A stretch of DNA of 22,500 bases, from assembly GCA_009663005.1 (NCBI GenBank), contig VIGQ01000137.1, forward strand, positions 1-22,500. Direction: 5' to 3'. The notes below the pieces were generated by a model, which had not been told where the DNA came from, made no database searches, and was given only the letters and a program-made list of their open reading frames with translations. This DNA is from Actinidia chinensis. Its lineage: Eukaryota > Streptophyta > Magnoliopsida > Ericales > Actinidiaceae. This document shows positions 8,193 through 18,929 of this stretch, piece after piece (the first letter of the stretch is position 1; every line of letters starts with the position of its first letter). The translations under genes and the position numbers were made by a program.

Positions 8193-8350
8193 ATAAACAT
8201 CAATATTCAGCTTTCCTCGTCCTGAAAGGAACCAAACCAAGAACACATGAGGCCCATGTAAGCATAGAACATATTAAACATGTACATGCACTTCAAATGA
8301 ATGCAACACATCAAGTTGTGTGTTTTTGTTTATTTTATTGATTAGGCTAA

Positions 8351-8901
8351 GGGATGGCAAAAAAATTCAAATTTATTGGGTATCCACAATCGAGCTTAAT
8401 GGGAACGGATTTGGGGGTTTTAAATTAGTTTGGGTGGGTTTTGAGATTAAACATACAACCCGTTAGACTTGAATGGGGTATTGGTTTAGAGGTACTCAAA
8501 CGAAAACGATTATAACTAAAATTAACAAAATACCCTATTATTTTTTTAATTTTAACCTCATATAAATAGAATAAGATTTAGTCATTAGGTCTCATTCTTC
8601 ATCTAATTAGAGCATTAAAGATGGGTGAATTGTTTGTTTAATTTCAATTTTAGTTATTTTGAGTATTTAAATATTATTTTTTTGTTAAATTTATTTCATG
8701 TAATTAGGTAGTTATGCACACACACAAACAAGGTTTGCTGTTAAGGCGGTAGTTAGCGGATTGGTAAGAGATGTAAAACGGGTGCTGATTTGTATAGAGA
8801 TTAAAACGGGTATGGACAAGGGTAACGACCTGTAAATTTTTTCAGGCGATTTCAAATATAGAATAACAGTCCTCCCTCCCAACCAACTCATTGCCAATCC
8901 C
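8351..8901. mobile_element. TAA-flanked non-autonomous element with GGGATGGCAA ends (551 bp)
   Basis: The left end GGGATGGCAA (8351-8360) and the right end TTGCCAATCCC (8891-8901) form a terminal inverted repeat with one extra base. TAA flanks both sides (8348-8350 and 8902-8904). Subterminal GGGT/ACCC-rich words (TTGGGTGGGTT, ACAACCCG, AAAACGGGT) surround an AT-rich core. No transposase frame is present. The three-base TAA duplication favours a PIF/Harbinger-derived element. Confidence 0.72.
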
Positions 8902-9054
8902 TAAACTATCTACTCTAAATATTATAATTTGAATGTTTGAGTGAAGTTCACAAGATGGTGGTCCTATCCTGAACATCCTGAACCAGCCATAAAACATCGT
9001 TCTTGTAAGGCAAGCTGAAATTTAGTTCTAAGACTTTTAAAAATTGAATACTTA

Positions 9055-9286
9055 GGCTCTATTGTGGCATTAGCTTTTTTTAGTTTTTTTTTAATTTTTT
9101 TTGTTTAAAATAATCAAAAAAGTCAATCAAAGTTGGCTTTTTTTACTGTTCTGTTTTTTTTTTGCTTTTTTGCTTAATTTTAACTAAAATAAAGCCATCA
9201 AGTCAAAACTAAAAAATCTTAGTTTTTTTTGATAGCAAACTTAAAAAAAGTTTGGGGACTTTTCAAGCATTACCCGCGAAGCTGCC
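9055..9286 (+). mobile_element. MITE family 2, copy 3 (232 bp, TTA duplication)
   Basis: TTA flanks at 9052-9054 and 9287-9289. The start GGCTCTATTGTGG and end AGCTGCC are weakened, but the interior (TTTAAAATAATCAAAAAAGTCAATCAAAGTTGGC, GCTTAATTTTAACTAAAATAAAG) clearly matches the 3753 and 4307 copies. It is an old, mutated insertion. Confidence 0.75.
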
Positions 9287-9943
9287 TTAATTACAATTCG
9301 CTGTGTTTAAAAGTACTAATGTACATTTCCAAAATAGAAATATTATTATATATATTTTCATATCATTATTATGTTGTGATGTGTATTATGATGTGAGTAA
9401 AATATACTCTAAAAATCATGAAATTCTTTTTCTTCTCGTTCCATTTCCTATTTCGTCAGTTATACTTAGTTGAGTACTTATTCTTATTTTTGAAGTTTAT
9501 ATATAATATTATCAAATTCAATAATTGTTGTCGATCCTCTTTAATCTAATTTGTTCCTTTCTTCTTTAATCTTCATTTTAAAAAAGGGAAAATTAAAAAA
9601 AAATTAAGAGAGAATAAGATCAAAAGCAAATACTAATGAAAAAAAATAGAAGCAATGTGACTTCACCATAGAATTTCTATACCATCTTGGCTATATTGAG
9701 GGGATGTTAATTAGATATAGGATTAGATTGTACTAAATATCTCTTACTAATTTGAAGATTAATAAGATTAAACAATATTTTGCTCGCGTTCCATCTATTT
9801 TTCACACCACTTATTCCAAGCCTATCAAAAAAAATAAGAAAACCAAAATGCTTGTTTCGAAGCCATGCTAAAATATTCCAACCCTTCATTTGTTTGTTTT
9901 TTCTTCTCCCTGTAGATTTGCTTTATTGAATGCACGTTTTCTA

Positions 9944-9986
<43 letters not shown>

Positions 9987-11126
9987 CGAGTTCTTTTTAT
10001 TGTTCAAAATTTAGGGACGTGTACACGGCAACTTTAAATATATAGACTATTAGTAGGTCGTGTGGCTTATTTTTGGATGTGATGATAGAAACTCTTATTT
10101 GTGAAATCAACAATTACAGTCATGTTACATTGCACACCCGCACCCAATTGAATGTGCAAGAGTTGTGTGGCAAAGGGATATTGTGTCCAATCTATTTTTA
10201 TAGACATTAGCTGGCAGAAGCCAACACCCTCCGAAATTAAAAAAACTTTGTTAGTTATGTGGACAAAGTTGTACTTGAAATTTTCATTGCACTTACGTTA
10301 CGAGAGCTTGATATTCATCAAGATCCAGTTATAAAATGTGTCAATAATATCATAGTTTATACCAGTGTAGTGGAAGACAAAAAGTCAATGATCTACCCTT
10401 TTGTAGGTTATTCGTCCTGGTACTACTCTTCATTTTCAATAGCAAAACAACAGAGAGGCGTGCATTTTTCAACACATGAACCTTGTTAAAACTAGCTTTC
10501 GTAATAAGATGAAGAATGATTTTCGTTACAAATACTTGATTAACATATATTGATAGGAAATTGCTCGCTTTTTTTAACTACTGACTTCCATAATAGATGA
10601 GTTTTATTGCGTGAAAGAGCGTCGAACTCAACTTTAAGATGACTGATCTAATTGAGTTGATAATGAGATAATAATTGATTAATGTGTTGTTGTGTTATGA
10701 TGTAATTATGTTGGAGGTATTTACCGTTTTATTTTTGATTAATGTAAAAAAGTAATCATATAATTCTCATTTTTGACATATTTGGTTTTTATACATAGTT
10801 ATCTTATTATTGGTTATAAGTCTTTTTACAGATATAATGAACTTAATTTTGTTCCTTGTGTCTATAAAATAAATTGTGTTAATAATTTAGGTATATTTTA
10901 TTTGTAATATTGTTATTACTTTTTAAAAATGTAATAATTGATTCATCCTCTGCACCTGTTTAGGGATATTGTACATTTTTTGTGGCTCATCCAAAAATAA
11001 GGTCCAACCGTCCAAGCGTGCATATTTAAATTACTACTATGCCGCGTAAGTCAATAGAGTAGCTGGCCGGGGGCTCATTAAATTCTCCTTTTTATTTTAG
11101 TTAATTTGAATATGGAAAATGATAAC
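9287..11126. other. AT-rich intergenic DNA without a recognised gene
   Basis: I recognise no gene here. A run of 38 T occupies 9947-9984. Around 10152-10489 two overlapping short open frames (60 and 76 codons) are present; they do not resemble any family I know and have ordinary local base composition, so I do not call them genes. Confidence 0.5.
9947..9984 (-). repeat. Poly(T) run, 38 bases (poly(A) on the minus strand)
   Basis: An uninterrupted T38. It could be the tail of a retroposed copy lying to its right on the minus strand, but no target-site duplication was found. Replication slippage is equally possible. Confidence 0.9.
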
Positions 11127-11285
11127 AGGTGGTACTAAATGTTGGCACTCTAAATGCACACCACCATGCGGTGGGCATTGGAATTGGTTGAAAGGAGTGG
11201 TGGAACCCCATACCCAACCAATCCCAATGCTCCCCTCATGGTGGTGTGCATTTAATCGTGGCAAACTTGGAGTACCATAACCACT
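11127..11285. mobile_element. Foldback MITE with arms of about 65 bp
   Basis: The left arm (11129-11192) contains AAATGCACACCACCATG, then GCATTGGAATTGGTTG. The right arm (11214-11280), reverse-complemented, contains TAAATGCACACCACCATG, then GCATTGGGATTGGTTG. GGTACT lies near both ends. A short loop of about 20 bases separates the arms, so transcripts would fold into a hairpin. Target-site duplication is not clear. There is no coding capacity. Confidence 0.78.
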
Positions 11286-11615
11286 ACTATTTTAATAATC
11301 CATTTATGTGTCAGTCCATTGTCGTATCCCAATTGATCACTACACAAAAAAACTCCTATTTGGTTGCTTGTGCCATTATATTTCCTTTTCCTTTTTAAAA
11401 AACGAAATAGGAAAGTCCTAAATTTAAAAATACTAGAGTCTAGTAATAGAAATCTAAATTAAAATACCCTAAGATGTATATAAGCTGTTATAATTGTTTT
11501 ATTTAAAGTAAAAATACAAAATTTTAAAATTGAGTTTCTGAAATTAATTTGTTTTTCAGGTTTTGTGTAATTTTGTTTTAAAAGGTCAATAAGTAAAGTC
11601 AAATTGTGTCAATAA

Positions 11616-11720
11616 CTCTGATACCACTCGCAAATAATATTTCCGTAAATTTGTCGGAGAAAAAACAATATTAATTTTTTACATAATAATATGGTTCAGA
11701 CTATCTTCCATTATGTGACT
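11616..11720 (-). mobile_element. Possible LTR-retrotransposon relic: tRNA-Met primer-binding site and LTR edge
   Basis: On the minus strand TGGTATCAGAG (complement of 11616-11626) matches the usual plant initiator-Met primer-binding site. The adjacent sequence on its LTR side includes ACAATATTAATTTTTTACATAATAATATGGTTC on the plus strand, similar in shape to the ACGTGGTTC phrase common in plant copia/gypsy LTR borders. No gag, pol or second LTR is seen, so at most an old fragment remains. Confidence 0.35.
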
Positions 11721-11879
11721 CAGTAGCATTCTCTTTGATTTTTCTTTCCTTCCCGGTGTGGTGATTGCGAAATATTAACATTTGCTTTGGAAATATATTT
11801 GCAAATTTATTGCATGATATAAAAGACATTGATTTTTCAGGGCGTTGGGGATGTTGACTGATATCATCTCTTTGGGTAA

Positions 11880-12770
11880 ATTCGCCCCCTCTTTACAAAT
11901 TATTTGTTTTTTGAATACCATCTCTTAGTTATTTATTAAATCTTTCTCTCTCTTTCCTCCCCCCTCTCTCTCTCACGCCATTTAATTATTTTTTTTGAAA
12001 AAAATACATCTATTGGGTTATTTATCAATTTTTATTTTTGAATTTTTTTTACTTTCATCAACTTTCACCTTTTGAATTTTTTATAAATTTTGAAAAAAAC
12101 ACATAAGAATTTATTTATTAAATTTTCTTTTAATAACCATATCTTCTTCGATTTTTTTTTAATTTTTAAACACTAAATTTTTTTATTACTAGTTTTGTTT
12201 GTCATAAAAAAACCTAAGAAAAATAATAACTTTTCGCATATAATACTAGAAATTCAATATTATATAAGAAACGAACTTCTAAACTTTTAAATACTAAAAA
12301 AAATTAAAAGATGGATCAAAATTTTTATTTTTTGTAAAAATTTTTATCAATTTATAAATTTAATATACAAAATTAATTAACAATAATTTTTTTTGGAAAG
12401 GACACTAAGTGAAGTATGATTAAATTTTTAAATTGGAGAGAAATTTTTAAAAAATATATATTTTGATCCATATTATAAAAAAATCTTTTATAAAAATAAA
12501 TAAAAGATTAAAAACATGGTAATAAAAAACTATTTTATCTAAAAAAATAAAACTAATGACTAATGAAGAAAAGAATAAAATTTAATTAAAAATATTATAA
12601 AAAATGAAAAAAAAATGGAAAAAAACACAAAACCTGAAAAAAGGTGGGGAAAGGGGGGCGGGCTGGCAGGGAAAAAGGAAGGGGTATTGTGTCATGGGTA
12701 AGGGATTTTGATGTGGGGCCAGATTTTTTGTCCTTAGGGGGTGAGAAAAACAATCTCCATATAAAATCGT
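11880..12770. mobile_element. AT-rich block with pyrimidine-rich left arm and purine-rich right arm, copy 1
   Basis: Left side: CGCCCCCTCTTTAC and CTTTCCTCCCCCCTCTCTCTCTC. Right side: AAAGGGGGGCGGGCTGGCAGGGAAAAAGGAAGGGG, then GTCATGGGTAAGGGA and GTGGGGCC, followed by TTAGGGGGTGAG. The centre is nearly pure A/T. The right edge, read in reverse complement, resembles the left arm of the 15655 block. A decayed foldback element is likely. It shows no coding region. Confidence 0.45.
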
Positions 12771-12862
12771 GGTCGGGCTGATGTGGACGTAGAGTCCTTA
12801 ACTTTAGTTTTATATTATTATGTTTTTTTATGGCGAATAAAGATATTGGGTGTTCACTTTAA

Positions 12863-13318
12863 GGGGCCGTTTGGCTAGTACCGGATTAGCGGGGAATAAT
12901 TTTTTTCCGGATAATTTTTTCTCCTTGGTTGTTTTTGGTTACGGATATGGGGGCGGATAATTTATGCCAAGTAGGTGGATAAGAGGTGGATAATTTTTGG
13001 GTGCCTAGACCCCAACTAAAGTTATCCGGGGATAAGGGATGGGGATAAGAAAAAATATATATAAAAAAACTCCAATTTAAATTTATATATATAATATATT
13101 AATATATATATAAAATATAATTTGTATATCTAAATATTTATATTTTGTTTCTCCCTATATATTTTCTTTTCGTTCCCACCCTTATCCACCCATTCTAAAA
13201 GTATCCAAACAAATTAAAAGTGATCCCCTCCAAAATTTTATCACCCCCTAAAATTTATCCCCCTCTAAAATTTTATCTTATATCCCCTCCCCATATCCTT
13301 CCAGCCAAACGAATCCGC
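12863..13318 (+). mobile_element. MITE family 1, copy C (456 bp, TAA duplication)
   Basis: TAA flanks at 12860-12862 and 13319-13321. The left end is GGGGCCGTTTGGCTAG and the right end, reverse-complemented, is GCGGATTCGTTTGGCTGG. The core includes the phrase GGGTGCCTAGACCCCAACTAAAG and a TATATATA stretch (13082-13120), both paralleled in the 904-1362 copy in opposite orientation. No protein is encoded. Confidence 0.8.
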
Positions 13319-13383
13319 TAAAGGCTATTACCCAAACTTAGATGCGTATTAATAACAAAGTGGTTCATGTGATAGAGCACTTA

Positions 13384-13611
13384 GGCTCGTTAGTAATGCT
13401 TATAAACCAAGTTTTTTTTTAAGCTAGCATTAAAAAAGTCAAGAATTTTTAATTTTTTTTTGCCTTTTATAACTTTATTTTATCGAAACCTAAGCAAAAA
13501 ACAAAAACAAAAAGCAAAAAAACAACTCTGAGTGTTTTTTTTGCTTGTTTTAAAGCCAAAAGTGAGCCTCCGAAAAAACAAAAAAATCTGGTGCCTGCCA
13601 AACGAAAGAGG
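13384..13611 (-). mobile_element. MITE family 2, copy 4 (inverted)
   Basis: In reverse complement the sequence opens CGTTTGGCAGGCACC and contains GGCTTTAAAACAAGC with CACTCAGAGTTG, matching the family interior. The other end is GGCTCGTTAGTAATGC with TTA at 13381-13383. The matching triplet on the far side is not conserved. Confidence 0.68.
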
Positions 13612-14704
13612 TATAAATGATACAATTAAATAGTTAAGGAGATAAATAGTTTTCACTATTGAAATTCTGGGTTCAAAGTGATACAAATATTGTGAAATTA
13701 ACCCTGAAATAGTTGGCGAAGCCCTTTCAAAGTCCAATAACCCCATTGAATTGGTTTGGGATTCGGCCTCTTTCTCCATTATTAAAAAGAAGAACAAGAG
13801 AGAGAAACAAAAATGGGGGTCGTAAAAAAAATATAAATAAATAATCCATTAAATTTTTTGGAAAGTTTTCTTCTAAGCGTTTTGACCTCCAAACCCTCCC
13901 CAAAAATAATCACATTCCAATGTCAAAATGATTCGAACAATATTTTTTAATTTAAGAGGAGTAAAAAATACAAAGACCTGTTAATGATATAAAAATAATA
14001 AATTTATACAGATTTTAACATGAATGATGTGATTCATTATCCAGTATTTTTTTACCCTTTAGACATAACGCCGCAAAAATGACATTTATTTTACAATTAG
14101 ACCCTAGCCATGTCACTCTTTTTTTGTATTTTGGGGGTGAGAGGATGAAGTTTTTTTTTTAAAAGGAAAATATTACATAAAAACTACCAAATCACAACAA
14201 TTATTTTTGTTTTTTTTTTTTGGATTTTTCCTTAAATGTAGATCTGTTCTTAATAAACGGCTATGAATTAGACTTTTTTCTATTTATAGAATAAAATTTA
14301 TTAGTTTGCTGTCATTACTTAGAAGTTAGACCCGTTTGTGATAGGTTTTTTGATTTTATAAATCTGTTTTGGCTCTCGGTTTTCTCGTTTTAGTGGAAAA
14401 AAGTTACCTTTTGATAAAAATTTATATTTTTTTTTCGATTACTCTTGATGAGAGACAGTGGTCGAAAATATAACAAATATTACTTTATTTTAGGAAAAAT
14501 GCACTAAAATAAAAATAAACTATTTTACTATAAATAATCACGAAAGTATTTAAATTTTTGCTTGTGTGATTTATTTTTCAAATTATAATAAAAAAATTAT
14601 ATTTTCGAACTCCCACCCTCTCTTTAAGATAATTAAAATTAATAAGTTTGGATTCTAAAAAAATCACTAAAGAGTAAATAAGAAAAAACTCCATACGAAA
14701 TATA
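13612..14704. other. AT-rich intergenic DNA without a gene
   Basis: Long A and T runs with no recognisable coding, RNA or structured repeat features. Confidence 0.55.
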
Positions 14705-14707
14705 TAA

Positions 14708-14902
14708 GGCTCCGTTTGGTACCCGCCCCAAGTTTTTCAGCTGATTTTTTTTTAAGTTTATAAAGCAAAAAGTCCAGCTAGATTTGGTTTTTTATTTTTT
14801 ATTTATTTTAAGCTAAATAAAGTTAGAAAGTAAAAAATCTAAAAATTTAACTTTTTTAATAGCACTTTAAAAAAAAAAAACTTAATTTTTAAACACGACC
14901 CT
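14708..14902 (+). mobile_element. MITE family 2, copy 5 (right end degraded)
   Basis: It starts GGCTCCGTTTGGTACC after TAA (14705-14707). Its interior has TTTTAAGCTAAATAAAG and the near-terminal CTTAATTTTTAAACACGACC, which parallels CTTAATTTTTAAGTATTACC of the 4307 copy. The terminal CCAAACGGAGCC is no longer recognisable. Confidence 0.65.
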
Positions 14903-14978
14903 CAATTTTAACAATTACTCCTTGCAACTTATTTTATTCACTCTTTCCAAGTCCTCGACAAGCAAATTGGGATTAGTG

Positions 14979-15181
14979 AGAATAATGATTGGTAACAATT
15001 TAAAAGTGGGTGTATACAACACACACCTATTTTTGTCCTCTCATAATAGTGGGACCCGCCCATGTTATGAATTTAAAAAAGCAGGAAAACTTAATTAAGG
15101 AACGGATCTCACTACTTAATGAGAGGACAAAAATAAGTATATTTTTTCACACCCAAAAATATTGGTGTACCTATCACTATT
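14979..15181. mobile_element. Foldback MITE with an 8-bp target duplication GATTAGTG (203 bp)
   Basis: GATTAGTG occurs at 14971-14978 and again at 15182-15189. Inside, the left arm (AATAATGATTGGTAAC, GTGGGTGT, CTATTTTTGTCCTCTCAT, AGTGGGACCCG) pairs with the right arm, whose complement reads AATAGTGATAGGTAC, TTGGGTGTG, TTATTTTTGTCCTCTCAT and AGTGAGATCCG. Arms are about 80 bases around a roughly 45-base centre. Eight-base duplications are typical of the hAT class. The ends lack the usual CAGGG start, so class assignment is tentative. Confidence 0.78.
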
Positions 15182-15205
15182 GATTAGTGGAAGCTTGAAA
15201 GCTAA

Positions 15206-15225
15206 CACGTGTGCTTGCTCACGTG
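15206..15225. promoter_or_regulatory. Two CACGTG G-boxes, 14 bases apart
   Basis: CACGTG occurs at 15206-15211 and 15220-15225 within ACACGTGTGCTTGCTCACGT. G-boxes bind bZIP and bHLH factors and, with ACGTG context, act as ABA-response elements. No gene start is recognisable nearby, so a role is unproven. Confidence 0.35.
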
Positions 15226-15654
15226 TGGTTCTTCTCCCCATGTTTGTTTTTTAACGGATTTACCTTGAAAACAAGTACAAATTAGCTTATACAAGAATGT
15301 AATGCTAAAAACGCCTAAAGGTTTATCGTTAGTGGCCGTAGAAAAGTAATAAAAACAGTGTTTTGACAATTATAAAAAATATTTTTTTAGTCATGTATGC
15401 CCTTTGCATGACCCTAAAAGAAAATAAGTTTTTAATTTGTCTCCGACCGTACAGTTCAATTTATGCCAATGCCTCTTTATGTCACTCTGGTCCTTTAAAA
15501 ATGCGAATTTCTTAATTCATCTCTTATGTATTCAAATTGAATTTTAAATGTTATCACCTCTAATTATTTTTTTTATTATAAAAAAATATTTTTTTTTAAA
15601 TATTTATATTGGTTGTGGTTTTGACTTAACGAAGTTCTTCAGATTTTTTTAAGA

Positions 15655-16830
15655 AAATTGCTTCCTTCTCCTTATTGCTTCTCCTCTTCCCCCCCCCCCC
15701 CGTGACACAACCCCCCTCCCTGTCCCCCTCTTGTCTCCGGCGAACCTTAACCCTTCTACCCCTGACCACCATCCCTTTTTTCCTTCCCCCCCACCCCACC
15801 ACCCCTTTATTACTATTATTTTTTGTTTTGGTTTCTTCCTTCTTTTGTTTCTTCTTCCCTTTTTTAATCATTTTTTTATAAAATTGATTTCTTTTCCTTA
15901 AATCATTTATTTTATTTTTGAATAATTTATTTTTAATTACCTTTTATATCTTTTGGTTATTTATTTTTTTTAGTTTTATTCTTTTTTATTAGTTTTATTT
16001 ATTTTTATTAATATTTATTTTTTTTTAGCAATTTAATTATTTTTTTTACAAAGTTTTATTTTTTTTTTTGGATAAATACTTTTTTTTCTGTATATTTTTG
16101 TAATTTTTTTTTAGTTGTAAATTTGGAAGTCATTATTTGTAAAAATTTTAAACTAATAAAAAAATTATTTTTTTTAGTTTTATTTCTTTCTTTTATTAGT
16201 TTTTTTTTTCTCATCAGTTTAATTTTTTTATTTTTTATTTTATATTTGTTTAGTGTTTGCCTATATTAATTATTATTTGAAAAAAAACCCCAAAATTATT
16301 TTTGTTTAATTTTTTTGTAAATTATGTAAATAATTTTATATTTCAGAATATGTGTCCAAAATAACTAAGAATATAATTAATATAATTTTTATGGCCATTT
16401 TTGGCTAGTTTTTTTAAATGAGCTTTTTACCTTTTTTAATTTTTCAATTTTTTTTTAGTTCAAAAAAGAACAAACCTAAATATAAAAAAATTTACAAAAC
16501 TGAAAAAAAATAAAAAATACACAAAATTAATGAAAAACTTTTAAACTACCCAATATTCAAAACATTCAAAAAAATATAATTAAAAAATTTGATAAAAATA
16601 ACCTAATGAAAAAAAAAGAAAACAACACTCATAAAATATAAAAAAAAAAAAACAATCAAATCTCAAATGAAAACAAAAACAAGAGAGAGAGAGAGGGGGG
16701 GGGGGGGGGCTGGGGAAAGGGGAAAAAAGGAAGGGAGGGGCACAGGTATATTCCGACAGTGGGGCCAACGGAGGGATCTGACACGGGAGAAGGCAAAAGC
16801 AACTCTCTTTTTTCTACTAGAACGTGAAAA
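15655..16830. mobile_element. Pyrimidine/purine-armed AT-rich block, copy 2
   Basis: The left arm (about 15655-15850) is C/T-only in long stretches (C12 at 15691; CCCTCCCTGTCCCCCTCTTGTCTCC; TTCTACCCCTGACC). The centre is A/T homopolymer-rich. The right arm (about 16680-16780) is purine-rich (GA repeat, then G15 at 16695-16709, GGGAAAGGGGAAAAAAGGAAGGG) and ends with GTGGGGCC. Reverse-complemented, the right arm resembles the left arm, as expected for a foldback. Apparent reading frames here are low-complexity artefacts. Confidence 0.45.
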
Positions 16831-16840
16831 ATTACTAATC

Positions 16841-17600
16841 CCCCCACACACACCCCACACACCCTCCCCCTCCCCTTGTCCCTGTCTCCCCCGTACTTTG
16901 ACTGTTATACCCCTCTCTCATAATCTATTTTTCCCCACCCCTTTTCCCCCCATCTCCAAATGAACCCTGTTCTTTTTTCTTTTTTTTCAGCTGTTTTTTT
17001 TTTTGTCAATTTTTTATAAAATGCATTTTTTCTTCAGTTTGTATATTTTTTTTTTTGTTTTGTTTTCTCTCTTCTTCTTTTTCATTAATTTTTTTTTAAT
17101 CATTTGTGTTTTTTTTTTTAAGTTTTTGGTTTTTAATTTTTTATTAGTATTTTTTTAATCAGCTTTATTATTTTTATCAAATTTATTTTTTTTAATTATT
17201 TTTTTTATTTTTGATAAATAATTTTTTATTATATGTTCGGAATTTTAAAATTTTTATTGTAGTTTTGGAATCATTATTTGCAAATCTTCATAAAAAGTAT
17301 ATATATAACATACAAAAATCTAAACAATCTTTAAAAGATCTATATTTTTTATAATATTTATCAATATGACGCCTAAAATCTAAATTAAAAATCAAATCAA
17401 AAGATTATAAATATTTAAAAATATTTATTCAAAAAAAAATGATAAAGAAAGAACATAAATCTTATAAAAAATTAAAATTAAAAAAAAAATTAAAAAGGGG
17501 GAAGGGAATGAGGGTGGGGGGTGAGAGCACCAAGGGAATTGTGGGGGTGGGGCCCTGGGGGTTTTGTTCATGAATGGGGCTGAAAAGCAGCTCCTTTTTT
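16841..17600. mobile_element. Pyrimidine/purine-armed AT-rich block, copy 3
   Basis: The left arm CCTCCCCCTCCCCTTGTCCC, then TGTCTCCCCCGTACTTTGAC and TTATACCCCTCT, aligns with the left arm of the preceding block (CCCTCCCTGTCCCCC, TGTCTCCGGCGAACC, TTCTACCCCTGA). The right arm (17496-17565) is G-rich and again contains GTGGGGCC. The centre is A/T-rich with no gene. Confidence 0.45.
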
Positions 17601-18925
17601 TTAAGCTCCATTATCTTTTTTGATAATAAGAAAGGTAATCCTTATGTTTCGAACCATTTACTTGAACCTAATCTCGTATGGACGTGTCGTTGACAAACAC
17701 AAATTTGTTTTGTTGTTCTACCTCTGATCGTAACTGTCAAAACTATTTTATAGTTATAAAGACGATTATTACTACAAATTTTACAAACATAGATTAGTAA
17801 ACGAATTTTAACTGGTCTATCGTTATAAGACATTTAACAAAGAGCTTATTTTTTTGAGTAGACAAACACATTCTTTATACTCGTCAAGAGGAATCGAATA
17901 GTAAACAAAACAAAAAATACCATACTAACTAACACAATTCGAAAAATAAAGTAAGCTAGCTTGTATAAACAAAAAAAACTCTAGCCCCAACATACTAATT
18001 TATTAAAAAATAGGTAACATTATAATTATAATTTTAGTCTTATTTGTGAGGTATTCGATTAGTATAAACACAACACTATTACGGCTTACCGTATAAATAG
18101 TTTAGGTTTTTTTGGTTATTTAAATTCATATATTTAAAGTGAATTTAAATTATTCATTTTAATTTGGCGTAAGTTTTTCTTTCTTAAATCAAATTCAAAA
18201 ATTGCAGAACTTCTCGTAACCAACTAAATAAAAGTTATTTTTTTTAGATAGTTAGTACCCGACGACTAATGTTTTGGCTCCCGAATTTTTGATAAAAAAA
18301 AAGTAATGAAAATAGAAAGATACGATCAAACATTTTAAAACTATTGATCACTGAACTTTTATTTATTTATTTTTTATCAATTTTAATCTAAACAGACTCG
18401 GTTGTGGTTACGTGGCGAGGGAGGAACAAAAGATTTCCACTAAGTTGGCTTTTGGCGTGTATGACTAGGCGGAAGAGAAGATTCCTTTCCTATTCTTCGG
18501 ATATCCAAAGCCTGGCCCAATCCAAGGCCCCGCGTAGGTGGCTTTTTTTTTTTTTTTTTAAAGGTAGAATGTTTATGATTTTGAGAAAACAAGAAGAAAA
18601 TGAAAGAAAGATAAGAATTTCATATTTCCTAATTTGTGGAAAATTATTTTAATTTTCTAATAATGAAAAACAATTAAATATTATTTAATATAAAATAAAA
18701 ACATTGAAACGATGTTTAACATTTCTAGTTTTGTTGTGTGTTTATTTTTCTTTTTTCCTTTTTTTTTTTTTATTTGTTTGTTTGATTTTACTACATACAT
18801 CATATTTAAATTTTAATATCTTTTTTTCGGACCAACCGGTTCGGCCGACGAATATTGGGTAGATACACGCGGGCTCCTGGGCCCCTGGCGAATGATTTGG
18901 GCCAGCTTCGAGCGAGTTTTGAATT
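17601..18925. other. Intergenic DNA without a recognised gene
   Basis: I see no supported gene. A plus-strand open frame from 18404 (82 codons) has no recognisable domain and ends in low-complexity sequence. Confidence 0.5.
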
Positions 18926-18929
18926 TGGA

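Noticed and set aside
10152..10489. Two overlapping short plus-strand frames (60 and 76 codons)
   Set aside because: No family resemblance, no supporting start context and no codon bias distinct from surrounding DNA.
11338..11356. CACTACACAAAAAAAC as a CACTA element terminus
   Set aside because: It resembles CACTACAAGAAA, but no partner end or target duplication was found and the A-run makes a chance match likely.
15626..15881. Opposing Pro/Leu-rich and Gly/Lys-rich frames
   Set aside because: Products of a C/T-rich low-complexity arm.
16580..16963. Several overlapping frames on both strands
   Set aside because: They arise from GA, G15 and CCCCACAC low-complexity tracts.
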